The notes beneath the pieces were generated by a model. It ran no database searches and was not told the DNA's origin. It was given only the letters and a program-made list of their open reading frames with translations. Shown in pieces: positions 1-8,822 of a stretch of DNA of 64,000 bases. Within the stretch, counting starts at the first letter, position 1; each line of letters opens with the position of its first letter. The position numbers were made by a program, and so were the translations under genes. Location of the stretch: NCBI RefSeq assembly GCF_000515235.1, contig NZ_KI911558.1, positions 1,347,217-1,411,216 on the forward strand, written 5' to 3'. This DNA comes from Synechococcus sp. CC9616 (GTDB lineage Bacteria > Cyanobacteriota > Cyanobacteriia > PCC-6307 > Cyanobiaceae).

Positions 1-786
1 ATTCGTGAGGTGTTAATCATCACAACCCCTCACGACAGGGATGTTTTTGAGCGTCTACTGGGAGATGGAAGCCGCTGGGGAATGACAATTCAATATGAAG
101 TTCAACCAAGTCCTGACGGCTTGGCTCAAGCTTTTCTGATCGGTGCCCAGTTCTTATCAAACGCGCCAGCAGCCCTCGTCCTTGGAGACAACTTGTTTCA
201 TGGCCATGATCTCGTACCTCAACTTGTATCGAGCAATGCGCTTGCAAAAGGCGCCACAGTGTTTGCTTACCCAGTTAGCGATCCGGAAAGATATGGCGTT
301 GTTGAGTTCGATGCCAACGGAAGAGTATTGAGTATCGAGGAAAAACCAAACAAGCCAAAAAGCCGCTATGCAGTTACAGGGTTGTACTTCTACGACGAAA
401 CAGTTGTGGAGAGAGCAAAAATGGTTAAGCCTTCGCCACGAGGAGAGCTTGAAATAACAGATCTCAATCGCATGTACCTAAAAGAAGAACTACTAAGGGT
501 TGAGCTAATGGGTCGAGGAATGGCATGGCTAGATACAGGAACCTGCGATTCACTGAACGATGCAGGAAGTTACATCCGAACACTGGAACATCGACAGGGA
601 TTAAAAGTTGGCTGTCCGGAGGAAGTAGCATGGCGGCAAGGATGGATCAATGCTGAACAACTTGAAAGACTCGCTCAACCACTTAAGAAAAGCGGATATG
701 GTTCATACTTGGTTCAATTATTAGAGGAAAGTGTGAGTGATCATGCAGCACTTCAAAGCAGTCTGGAGGTAGCCAGTGGACGCTGA
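1..786 (+). CDS. rfbA: Glucose-1-phosphate thymidylyltransferase (RmlA/RfbA), 5'-truncated by the window
   Basis: The enzyme makes dTDP-glucose from glucose-1-phosphate and dTTP, the first step of dTDP-L-rhamnose synthesis in the cytoplasm. The reading frame is open from base 1 (IREVLIITTPHD), which matches the part of RmlA that follows the N-terminal nucleotide-binding loop. About 30-40 residues, including the GGxGTRL loop, therefore lie left of the window. Visible family features are QPSPDGLAQAF, VLGDNLFHG, the EEKPNKPKS segment, and GRGMAWLDTGT near residues 175-185. A GTG at base 10 could be misread as a start but would remove part of the Rossmann-like core. The 3' end overlaps the next gene by 11 bp, consistent with one operon. 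The identification is secure. Confidence 0.95.
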   Translation: MREVLIITTPHDRDVFERLLGDGSRWGMTIQYEVQPSPDGLAQAFLIGAQFLSNAPAALVLGDNLFHGHDLVPQLVSSNALAKGATVFAYPVSDPERYGVVEFDANGRVLSIEEKPNKPKSRYAVTGLYFYDETVVERAKMVKPSPRGELEITDLNRMYLKEELLRVELMGRGMAWLDTGTCDSLNDAGSYIRTLEHRQGLKVGCPEEVAWRQGWINAEQLERLAQPLKKSGYGSYLVQLLEESVSDHAALQSSLEVASGR

Positions 787-1366
787 ACAACTCAAAACCC
801 TTCAAGGTCATACGGTCGATGGGCCATTGCTAATCAAACCCAAAGTTTTCGGAGATGAGCGCGGATGGTTTTTCGAAAGCTGGAATCAAAAAAAATTCAA
901 CTCAGCTGCAGGAGAAAATGTAATCTTTTCACAAGATAATCACTCGAGATCTGTCCGTGGAGTACTTCGAGGTTTACATTATCAACTTGATCCAGAACCA
1001 CAAGCCAAGCTTGTACGAGCAAGTTACGGTTCCATATTTGATGTTGCAGTCGACATCCGATCTGAATCAGAAACTTTTGGGAATTGGGTAGGAGCGGAAC
1101 TAACATCTAGCAATCATCACCAACTCTGGATTCCAGAGGGATTCGCCCATGCCTTCCTTACCTTAAGCGAAGTAGCAGAAGTACAATATAAAGCCAGGGG
1201 TTTTTGGAACAAAGAATGCGAGAGAGCAATAAGATGGAACGACCCAAAGTTAAATATTGGGTGGCCACTAGAACGCCTTGAAGGTAAAGACGTAGCACTA
1301 TCCGAGAAAGACGGCGAAGCGCCAATGCTCAAAGATGCGCAGTCAAGAGGAGACATTTTCAAATGA
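776..1366 (+). CDS. rfbC: dTDP-4-dehydrorhamnose 3,5-epimerase (RmlC/RfbC)
   Basis: The enzyme epimerises dTDP-4-keto-6-deoxyglucose at C3 and C5, the third step of dTDP-L-rhamnose synthesis. The 196-aa product has the RmlC cupin signature: a RGLHYQ segment with the catalytic His, followed by VAVDIR with the partner acid, and WIPEGFAHAFL. I use the GTG start at 776, which lies inside the 3' end of rfbA. This 11-bp overlap suggests translational coupling. The stop overlaps the rfbD start (ATGA-type, 4 bp). The length is normal for the family and no residue looks missing. Confidence 0.95.
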   Translation: MDAEQLKTLQGHTVDGPLLIKPKVFGDERGWFFESWNQKKFNSAAGENVIFSQDNHSRSVRGVLRGLHYQLDPEPQAKLVRASYGSIFDVAVDIRSESETFGNWVGAELTSSNHHQLWIPEGFAHAFLTLSEVAEVQYKARGFWNKECERAIRWNDPKLNIGWPLERLEGKDVALSEKDGEAPMLKDAQSRGDIFK

Positions 1367-2259
1367 AGGTATTACTAACAGGAACAACCGGTCAACTTGG
1401 TACAGCCTTACAAAATTGTATTCCTCAAGGAATAGAAGTTCTCTGTATGAGCAGAACAGAACTGGATCTCCTGAATCCAGATCAATGCAGGCAAGCCATA
1501 GAGAAGCACAAACCAGATTGGGTTTTAAATGCTGGCGCTTACACAGCAGTTGATCAGGCTGAAAGCGAACCCAAGAAGGCAATGGCTATCAACGCAGGAG
1601 CGCCAGAGGCATTCGCCGAAGTCCTAGAAAAACAAGGTGGGAAATTACTTCAAATCAGCACCGACTTTGTCTTTGATGGGACTCAAAGCACTCCATACAA
1701 ACCAGATCAGAAAAAAAAACCAATAGGCATGTACGGAAAAAGCAAAGCAGAGGGGGAGGATGCAATAATGTCGAAGTTAAATTGTAGTGATAGAGGAATT
1801 ATCTTAAGGACAAGTTGGGTCCTAGGACCAGTGGGTAAAAACTTTGCCTTGACGATGCTGAAATTACATTCCAGCAAAGATGAAATAAGAGTCGTCGCTG
1901 ATCAAATTGGATGTCCTACGAGTACACACACATTAGCAGAAGCATGTTGGCGAATAATTACAAACAATAAAAACACAAGACTGCCGTCAATCATGCATTG
2001 GAGTGATGCAGGTGCAGCGAGCTGGTACGACGTGGCTATAGCCATCGGTGAGCTGGGACAAGAATTAGAACTCATCGACCGATGTGCAAAAGTAAGACCT
2101 ATCACAACAGAAGAGTACCCAACACCAGCAAAACGACCGAACTATTCACTGCTGGATTGCTATGAAACACGCAAAACATTAGAAATTGAAGGAATTCACT
2201 GGAGGGAAACTCTTAGAAAATGCCTAAAAGAGATCAAAACCAATCAACTCAACCATTAA
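1363..2259 (+). CDS. rfbD: dTDP-4-dehydrorhamnose reductase (RmlD/RfbD)
   Basis: This 298-aa NAD(P)H-dependent short-chain-dehydrogenase-type enzyme performs the last step to dTDP-L-rhamnose. Visible features are the N-terminal dinucleotide-binding loop GTTGQLG (residues 7-13), NAGAYTAVDQAE, STDFVFDG, and the catalytic YxxxK in MYGKSKAEGE. It overlaps rfbC by 4 bp and lies 4 bp before rfbB, so the four genes form a tight A-C-D-B operon. The base composition is already more A/T-rich than the housekeeping genes further right, as is common for O-antigen or surface-glycan loci. The identification is secure. Confidence 0.95.
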   Translation: MKVLLTGTTGQLGTALQNCIPQGIEVLCMSRTELDLLNPDQCRQAIEKHKPDWVLNAGAYTAVDQAESEPKKAMAINAGAPEAFAEVLEKQGGKLLQISTDFVFDGTQSTPYKPDQKKKPIGMYGKSKAEGEDAIMSKLNCSDRGIILRTSWVLGPVGKNFALTMLKLHSSKDEIRVVADQIGCPTSTHTLAEACWRIITNNKNTRLPSIMHWSDAGAASWYDVAIAIGELGQELELIDRCAKVRPITTEEYPTPAKRPNYSLLDCYETRKTLEIEGIHWRETLRKCLKEIKTNQLNH

Positions 2260-2263
2260 AATC

Positions 2264-3325
2264 ATGACAAAAGAGAACGAGCTACTCGGCAACAGGCAGC
2301 GAATACTGATCACTGGAGGCGCCGGATTTATTGGCAGTGCAGTGGTAAGAAGGCTCCTCAGCAGCACAAACGCAATAATCTTCAACATCGACAAGATGGG
2401 TTACGCTAGCGATTTGAAAAGTATTAACAAAACAATAAATCAGCTAGGCGGAGAGACAGGAAATAGACACCGATTACTAAAGGTTGACCTTGCAAATAAG
2501 GATGATGTGAAGAAAGCTTTAGAAGAATCAGACCCGGATCTAATCATGCATCTTGCAGCAGAAAGTCATGTAGATAGATCAATCGCAGGCCCAGAAGTAT
2601 TCATCCAAAGCAATATAAACGGTACATACAATCTCCTAGAAGCAGCTCGCAATCACTACGAAACACTAAACAATCAGAGAAAGAATGATTTTCGATTTCA
2701 TCATATAAGTACGGACGAAGTATTCGGATCACTAGGACCAGAAGGAAGCTTTTCGGAAACAACACCCTACGATCCACGAAGCCCCTACTCAGCAAGCAAA
2801 GCCGCAAGTGATCATCTTGTCAGAGCATGGCATCATACTTATGGGATGCCAGTTGTACTGACAAACTGCTCGAACAATTATGGTCCATGGCAATACCCAG
2901 AAAAACTAATCCCAGTTGTCATTCTAAAAGCAGCAAACGCAGAAAACATACCTCTTTATGGAGATGGAATGAACATAAGAGATTGGCTTTACGTAGAAGA
3001 TCACGTCGATGCACTGCTTCTAGCTGCAAACGTAGGGAAAATCGGAGATAGCTACTGCATAGGAGGCTATGGAGAAAAAACAAACAAACAAGTTGTCAAT
3101 AAAATCTGTGAAATAATGGATGAAATTAACCCTGGAAAAGAACCACATGCAAGATTAATCAAATCGGTCAAAGACCGTCCTGGGCATGACCGACGTTACG
3201 CAATTAATCCAGAAAAAATCCACAAAGAATTAGGCTGGAAAGCAAAGCATAATTTTGAGGAAGGCATAAGGGAAACAGTAAAATGGTATTATTCCAGAAG
3301 AGAGCACCTAAAGGTTGCGAAGTAA
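2264..3325 (+). CDS. rfbB: dTDP-glucose 4,6-dehydratase (RmlB/RfbB)
   Basis: The enzyme converts dTDP-glucose to dTDP-4-keto-6-deoxyglucose, the second step of rhamnose activation. The 353-aa extended SDR protein shows the NAD-binding GGAGFIGS loop (residues 18-25), HLAAESHVDRS, the STDEVFG segment, the catalytic YSASK, and NCSNNYGPWQYPEKLIP, all typical of RmlB. An earlier in-frame Met is absent and the ATG at 2264 follows the rfbD stop by 4 bp. The stop codon is directly followed by the ATG of a rhamnan-type glycosyltransferase gene. This fits an operon that makes dTDP-rhamnose and then uses it. Confidence 0.95.
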   Translation: MTKENELLGNRQRILITGGAGFIGSAVVRRLLSSTNAIIFNIDKMGYASDLKSINKTINQLGGETGNRHRLLKVDLANKDDVKKALEESDPDLIMHLAAESHVDRSIAGPEVFIQSNINGTYNLLEAARNHYETLNNQRKNDFRFHHISTDEVFGSLGPEGSFSETTPYDPRSPYSASKAASDHLVRAWHHTYGMPVVLTNCSNNYGPWQYPEKLIPVVILKAANAENIPLYGDGMNIRDWLYVEDHVDALLLAANVGKIGDSYCIGGYGEKTNKQVVNKICEIMDEINPGKEPHARLIKSVKDRPGHDRRYAINPEKIHKELGWKAKHNFEEGIRETVKWYYSRREHLKVAK

Positions 3326-5680
3326 ATGTCAAGTAGAGATACTGGACTAAAAAAAAATGGGATTACAATAACACAACAATTCACAAGAAAGAACATTGAT
3401 TACATAGACAAAAATAACTTCATTGTCACTGGAAAAAACGCAAGTTTTAGATCTCTGAAAGGATACGCGAAAGGCATATACTTACTAAGAGTGATTATAA
3501 GCGACAAACAAAAGCCCGATTATAAATTGACAATCAAATTAGAGCCCGCCGGAAGCCTGATTCAAGAAGCAGTAACATTTACCGTAAAAACAAAAAGTGA
3601 CGAGATGGCAAAGATTCCACTTGTACTAACAAAACGTTGTCGAGTGTGCGTCGAACTAGATGCTGATAAAGGATCAATAAAGGCAATCGTCTCGATCAAC
3701 AGAACGGGAAAATCGGAGGCGAATCGATTAATGGAGAAAGTAGAAAGAAAGAGGACAAAATATTTGAACAATGCCGAAAGAGAAAGCCGAACGATACAAG
3801 AAAAGTTTCAATCATTTATGAACAGATGCAACCAAATAAGCGGAATAATTGAAAGCAAAAAAACAAAACAATCGAAAGATTTCAAAAACTATCTAGAATT
3901 CGTAGAACCATACACAAAAGACAGCAACGAAGAAATTGCTAATTGGCTCAAGACACATCAAGACGGGCCACTCATAAGTATTGTCATGCCCACATACAAT
4001 ACAAATCCCAAATATCTTAGAGAATGTATAGAAAGCGTAAAATCGCAGATATATCCATATTGGGAATTATGCATCTGCGATGACGATTCAACCAATGAAG
4101 ACATCAAAGAGATACTGCGAACATATAGCCTTGAAGACAAACGCATAAAAGTATACTTCAGAAAACAAAATGGTCATATATGCAAGGCAACAAATGATGC
4201 TTTGAAATTAGCCAGCGGTGACTACATATCATTACTAGACCATGATGACAAGCTCACAATAGATGCATTGTATTACATAGCAAAAACTATACTTAAAACT
4301 CCAAACGCCGATTTAATTTATTCTGATGAAGACAAAATTAACGAGAACAACCAGAGATCATCACCACATTTCAAGCCTAGTTTCAATATTGATTTGTTGT
4401 TAGCATATAATTATATTTCACATTTAGGAACATATAGACGATCAATCGTAGAAAAAATACAAGGATTCCGTCCGGGGCTTGAGGGGAGTCAGGATCATGA
4501 TCTTGCACTGAGATTTATACGTGAGATTAAACCAGAAAACATCATTCATATACCAAGAATTCTATATCACTGGAGAATGCATTCTGAATCAACTGCAGCA
4601 AGCCCAGATAGTAAAGACTACACAAGTGAACGCGGACTTAAAGCAATACAAGATTATCTTAAAATATCAAATAACAGGAATGAACAGCAGTGCACGGTGA
4701 GATGTGTCGCACCTAATCGTTTCAGAGTGAATTGGCCAGTAGAAAATGAAGTAAGAGTAGAGCTTATTATTCCAACAAGAGATAAAGCAGAAATCCTGGA
4801 AGTAGCAGTGAGATCGATAATAGAAAAAACAACTTACAGCAATTATTCAATTACTATCATGAACAATGGAAGCGAAGAAAAAAATACATATGAACTATTC
4901 AACGAATTAACAAATAAATATCCTGAAAAAATCAAAGTACTTGAATATAATAAGCCATTCAATTATTCAGCAATAAATAATTATGCAGCAGAGCAAAGTA
5001 AAGCAGAGATCATCGGACTGATCAATAATGACATTGAGGTCATTAATGGAGAATGGCTACACGAGATGGTATCTCACTGCCTAAGAAATGATGTTGGTTG
5101 CGTAGGTGCAAAATTATTATATTCAAACGAAACCATTCAACATGCAGGTGTATTTACTGGAGTACTTACGATCGCCGCACATGGACATCGAGACAGTCCA
5201 CGAGAATCACCGGGCTATTTTGGAAGACTGGCCCATACACAACAATTAAGCGTAGTAACAGCAGCATGTTTATTAGTAAGGAGAACCATCTACAACGAAG
5301 TAGGAGGACTAAATGAATTAAATCTGTCAGTTGCCTTTAATGACGTAGATTTTTGCCTGCGCGTACACCAGCGTGGATATAGGAATATTTATACACCGTA
5401 TGCAGAGCTATATCACTATGAATCCATCTCAAGAGGACATGAAGATACCAGAGTAAAAAAGAAAAGGTTTCAAAGTGAAATCGATTACATGATCAAACAA
5501 TATGGCGACTCACAAGCAACTAAATTGCCAAATGACCCATTTTACAATCCAAACCTTACAGACTCAAACGAAAATTTTTCTGTGAATACAGACCCAATCA
5601 GTACCAAAATGGGGTTAGATGATCGATCAAAAAGAGAGGTCATTGCTAAATATTTTAATCCAATAAAAAATAAACCTTAA
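3326..5680 (+). CDS. Large glycosyltransferase with two GT2 domains
   Basis: The 784-aa protein has an unrecognised, lysine-rich N-terminal section (about 1-210) with coiled-coil character near 135-190. A first GT2 (GT-A fold) domain follows (about 216-440, opening ISIVMPTYNT, metal-site LLDHDDK near 303-309, then IYSDEDK). The second GT2 domain (about 477-720) opens VELIIPTRDK and has LINNDIE near 565 and FNDVDFCLR near 671. Family knowledge: such tandem GT2 proteins add two sugars, often rhamnose, to surface polysaccharides. The start directly abuts rfbB, which supports use of dTDP-rhamnose. The sugar and linkage cannot be read from the sequence. The 3' end overlaps the convergent sulfotransferase gene by 4 bp. 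Confidence 0.85.
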   Translation: MSSRDTGLKKNGITITQQFTRKNIDYIDKNNFIVTGKNASFRSLKGYAKGIYLLRVIISDKQKPDYKLTIKLEPAGSLIQEAVTFTVKTKSDEMAKIPLVLTKRCRVCVELDADKGSIKAIVSINRTGKSEANRLMEKVERKRTKYLNNAERESRTIQEKFQSFMNRCNQISGIIESKKTKQSKDFKNYLEFVEPYTKDSNEEIANWLKTHQDGPLISIVMPTYNTNPKYLRECIESVKSQIYPYWELCICDDDSTNEDIKEILRTYSLEDKRIKVYFRKQNGHICKATNDALKLASGDYISLLDHDDKLTIDALYYIAKTILKTPNADLIYSDEDKINENNQRSSPHFKPSFNIDLLLAYNYISHLGTYRRSIVEKIQGFRPGLEGSQDHDLALRFIREIKPENIIHIPRILYHWRMHSESTAASPDSKDYTSERGLKAIQDYLKISNNRNEQQCTVRCVAPNRFRVNWPVENEVRVELIIPTRDKAEILEVAVRSIIEKTTYSNYSITIMNNGSEEKNTYELFNELTNKYPEKIKVLEYNKPFNYSAINNYAAEQSKAEIIGLINNDIEVINGEWLHEMVSHCLRNDVGCVGAKLLYSNETIQHAGVFTGVLTIAAHGHRDSPRESPGYFGRLAHTQQLSVVTAACLLVRRTIYNEVGGLNELNLSVAFNDVDFCLRVHQRGYRNIYTPYAELYHYESISRGHEDTRVKKKRFQSEIDYMIKQYGDSQATKLPNDPFYNPNLTDSNENFSVNTDPISTKMGLDDRSKREVIAKYFNPIKNKP

Positions 5681-7014
5681 CGTTCCACAATGATTCTATT
5701 ATCAACTAGAGCAATCGACGTAATAAAAAGACGCCATTGAGCATAGAGACGGTCTAAAGTATTATGTTGTTTTTGAAGATCATTAAGCGAGCAAGACTCA
5801 AAAATACGATAAACAGAATCCGCAAATGAAAGTAGGGTATTCAATGAACTTTCAGGAGGAATTTGGCTGAGCAAAGAATCGGTGCGTTGCCTACGAAAGT
5901 CAGGTCGAACAAAGCTCGTAGCAGTAGTTCTAAGGGACTTTTGATCATCAGAGTCAGTATCAACCTGAAAAAGTTCTATACATGACTGAATAACAGAGGC
6001 GGGGTGATCAAGCAGATGATCGTAAGTAACACACAACCTGGGCATCATGCGACTGACACGCTCAGATTCCAATACTGAAGAGATCCATAGGCATATTGAT
6101 TGATAAAGAGAAAGACCCTCTGACTTTTGCAATGAAAAAGCCACTTCAAGAGGCTGACGAATAATCAGAATGAAATCAACACCAACAAGACCAGACTGCA
6201 TCCACGAGGAAAAACCATGTGAAAGAATACAAAGACGGGGATCCTTTAGAAGGGCATGATTGGATTTCGGAAAGACAAAAGACATTGAATCGTAATAGGA
6301 GAGACTCCACTGCCTACCCTCTGATGTGAAGTGCCAATTAGAAGAAAAACTAAATAACGATGACCAATGAAAACCCGAGCGAGACAAATATTGATCAGTC
6401 GTACCAACTAAATGTTCTGACTCCCAATACCCCAAAGGATTACTATCAGTAGCACCCAAAGGGTCTGTAGGAGCATCTAAACCTGCAAAGTTGAGCATAC
6501 CTGTCAAGGCCGAGGTGCCACTTCGATGCATTCCCAACACGAGAGTAAGTCTCTTTGGGAAATGACAGCTGCTAAGACGAAGTTGAATAGAGAAAAAGGA
6601 TCTAAAAGTATGCTCCAAAAACACTAAATCAGAATCAGACCAAACCTCATCTAGTGTATCGAGGCAGCCAAAATCACGAATTAATTGTAGTAGACCAACG
6701 GATGCTGCCGAAATAAAACGAGTAACATTCGCATTATCGTTAAGAGTAAAAGCGTTATACGCCTGAAGGAAAGACGATCTAATCGTCAGAATGAGAATCC
6801 TCACGGAGGGAGGTTGGCTTTTATATAAAGTGGCAGTATTTAATGAACTAAACAAATATCGTGGAGAGAATACAAGAAGAGACTCCGCCAAACTATGATT
6901 ACGCTGATGTGCAGAAGCCGGCGGACATAATTTATTTGGGTCATAAAAATACAAAGACTGCCATTGCCCTCTGACAAAGTGATTAAGGAAAAACCGGACT
7001 GTTGTCGAATTCAT
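5677..7014 (-). CDS. Sulfotransferase-family protein (PAPS-dependent type)
   Basis: The 445-aa product carries a P-loop-like 5'-phosphosulfate-binding motif, LVLGMHRSGTSAL (residues 158-170), and then DYDSMSFVFPKSNHALLKDPRLCIL, where the KDPR element is typical of bacterial sulfotransferases. A downstream VDFILIIRQPLEVAFSLQKSEGL matches the 3'-phosphate-binding region (IRxPxxxA.SL). The first 150 residues are unassigned. Known members transfer sulfate from PAPS to carbohydrates, so sulfation of the surface glycan is likely but inferred. It overlaps the start-side neighbour at 7011 by 4 bp, so both are probably co-transcribed from a divergent promoter near 8058-8108. Confidence 0.8.
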   Translation of the reverse strand: MNSTTVRFFLNHFVRGQWQSLYFYDPNKLCPPASAHQRNHSLAESLLVFSPRYLFSSLNTATLYKSQPPSVRILILTIRSSFLQAYNAFTLNDNANVTRFISAASVGLLQLIRDFGCLDTLDEVWSDSDLVFLEHTFRSFFSIQLRLSSCHFPKRLTLVLGMHRSGTSALTGMLNFAGLDAPTDPLGATDSNPLGYWESEHLVGTTDQYLSRSGFHWSSLFSFSSNWHFTSEGRQWSLSYYDSMSFVFPKSNHALLKDPRLCILSHGFSSWMQSGLVGVDFILIIRQPLEVAFSLQKSEGLSLYQSICLWISSVLESERVSRMMPRLCVTYDHLLDHPASVIQSCIELFQVDTDSDDQKSLRTTATSFVRPDFRRQRTDSLLSQIPPESSLNTLLSFADSVYRIFESCSLNDLQKQHNTLDRLYAQWRLFITSIALVDNRIIVER

Positions 7015-8057
7015 TGGTTCGACTCGGAATCAAAAAGCCTGTTTTTAAAGACCAGGGACTGTAAATCCTGAAAATCACGCGTACATAGGTCCAAAAGCGT
7101 TTGAAGATGATCACATTGGACTCTAAGCTCACTAAGTCGAGCCTCAATAAGAGAACTGTGTCTAAGATCAATGTCATCTGATTTACCGTGACGCATATAA
7201 TGTTTACATATATCGTTATCAGATAAATGATCAAGATCAGGTCGAGCAGCCCGATAAGCACTGAAAGGGAAGCAATGAACTAAGGATGAAAAAGAAGCAG
7301 ATAGATCTTCGGCAACCGAATTGTAATGATTGCGAATTAGATCGGATACTGATTTAGTATCGTTGCTGAAGACGAAATGCGTTGCTAAATCATCATCTGA
7401 AAGCGCCGACAAATCAGGACGTAACTTACGACAAAGTTCAAAGTCAAGAAGCGAGCGAAGAGCATTCTGAAACTTTGATTCCAAAAAAAGTTCTTGATCG
7501 AACAGCCAAGTCTCACTATCTTCAACAGAAAGTCTGAAAAATCTCTCTTTCATTTGGGATAATAATGTATCAGTTTTTATCGGCAGATTACGCGGATAAC
7601 GGAAGAAGATATTAGTTACATATGCCAACCAATGATGGCATCCATCCAGGATTTGGAGGGGATTGCCTTGATAAAGATATAAATTTAATCTGCGGAAATC
7701 TAAATTTCCAGCAAAAAATTCACAATCATTAAGAATAGAGCATAGTGTTAAACTTTCACAATCGTCCGATCCGACGAGAGCAAGATTTTCATTTGCGACA
7801 CTCCATTCATCTGCTGTCCAAACACCATTAAAGCGTTGATCCGAGAATCGATGCCATACCACCGTTTCATGAACAACTGAAGTAAGCACTGCAGAAACAA
7901 CGCGGACTGGCCATTCATGCGTGTTCACCGAGATCTGTCGTTGGACACTCTCTGTAAGGGAGGCATCGGCATCAACGATCAAACAAGGACCATCCGGAAG
8001 ACGCGCCAGCACCTGCGGACATCCAATAAAGACATTAACCGGCGAATCCGTGGGCAT
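7011..8057 (-). CDS. Unrecognised glycan-locus protein with two DLxxLSDxDL repeats
   Basis: I do not recognise the first 210 residues of this 348-aa protein. The second half has two related short motifs: RPDLSALSDDDLATHF (near residues 209-224) and RPDLDHLSDNDICKHY (near 273-288). These resemble the short 'PDLxxLsdxELxxHYxxxG' modules found attached to bacterial glycosyltransferases and sulfotransferases. A coiled-coil-like tail follows (LSELRVQCDHLQTLLDLCTRDF). It is the first gene of a two-gene minus-strand unit and overlaps the sulfotransferase start by 4 bp, so a role with that enzyme is likely. The N-terminal part (DACLIVDAD-like and GSDDCESLTL stretches) could be a divergent glycosyltransferase-like fold; this is speculation. 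Confidence 0.6.
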   Translation of the reverse strand: MPTDSPVNVFIGCPQVLARLPDGPCLIVDADASLTESVQRQISVNTHEWPVRVVSAVLTSVVHETVVWHRFSDQRFNGVWTADEWSVANENLALVGSDDCESLTLCSILNDCEFFAGNLDFRRLNLYLYQGNPLQILDGCHHWLAYVTNIFFRYPRNLPIKTDTLLSQMKERFFRLSVEDSETWLFDQELFLESKFQNALRSLLDFELCRKLRPDLSALSDDDLATHFVFSNDTKSVSDLIRNHYNSVAEDLSASFSSLVHCFPFSAYRAARPDLDHLSDNDICKHYMRHGKSDDIDLRHSSLIEARLSELRVQCDHLQTLLDLCTRDFQDLQSLVFKNRLFDSESNQ

Positions 8058-8108
8058 ACCAGGCTGGGATTGGCAACACCATAGACTGGCATGAGTCTCT
8101 AGAAGGTC

Positions 8109-8822
8109 ATGCTTTGTTGGAATGCAGCTTTTCCAATCGACGCTTCTCTAGAACAACGGTTGGGGGAGCTTGGAATTGCGAAGGGAATTCACCAAAAAGA
8201 ATGGCAGGTAGACGAAAAATCGATCTTTATCTATGCACCACCTGATCAAATCCTAAGTGACTGGAGAATTCACCAAGAAACACCACCGAGGGTAGAGGAT
8301 ATATCGAAGCGCTTTAACGAACATAGAAAAATGAATTCTAACTGTATCTTCATCGCTGAATGGAGGATACGTACTTTAGATAAGACAACAATTAGGCAAA
8401 TCGTGCAAGGGCAAGAAGTTCAAAGTCGCGACGCCGAAATCTTTCCTATCGTACAACCTCTGGCTGGCTTAATAACCATCAAATTAATACAAGAACAACC
8501 AGATATACTTGAGAATTATCAAGACCTAGAATTAAAGGGTTTGACGCTTGGTGGTGGAGCAGACAGTAATTACCTAAAGAGGGTAGAAAACTCTATCTGC
8601 AGCGATCTTATCGCAGAAGATTGGTGGTTGGTAAATGCCCACAGAGAGTCAAGCTATGAAGAATCGACTCTCAACCTGGAAAGGATGCAACAAGTGCACC
8701 AGGAATACGAAAAAGCAAGAGATGACGTAGAAGCATTGGAATCTCTTCTTCATAAACAAAATAGTCTTACCAGACAGACCATTTCGAAACTCATAAAAAA
8801 TAGTGAGCACAATGATTCCTAA
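8109..8822 (+). CDS. Unrecognised protein paired with the RgpF-domain glycosyltransferase
   Basis: The product is 237 aa with no signal peptide or membrane segment visible. The ATG at 8109 is preceded by AGAAGG, a good ribosome-binding site. The C-terminal 60 residues are charged and helical (EYEKARDDVEALESLLHKQ), probably a coiled coil. By eye it aligns with the product of 11762-12451. Both have an IxIY segment (SIFIYAPPD versus DILIYPELY) about 40 residues in, an xxIRxxT / xxDI stretch, then a helical section ending in a DWW motif (IAEDWWLV versus LLNDWWDL). Each copy sits directly upstream of a large glycosyltransferase with an RgpF-type domain. The 3' end overlaps that next gene by 20 bp if its GTG start is used. 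No function can be assigned. Confidence 0.65.
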   Translation: MLCWNAAFPIDASLEQRLGELGIAKGIHQKEWQVDEKSIFIYAPPDQILSDWRIHQETPPRVEDISKRFNEHRKMNSNCIFIAEWRIRTLDKTTIRQIVQGQEVQSRDAEIFPIVQPLAGLITIKLIQEQPDILENYQDLELKGLTLGGGADSNYLKRVENSICSDLIAEDWWLVNAHRESSYEESTLNLERMQQVHQEYEKARDDVEALESLLHKQNSLTRQTISKLIKNSEHNDS

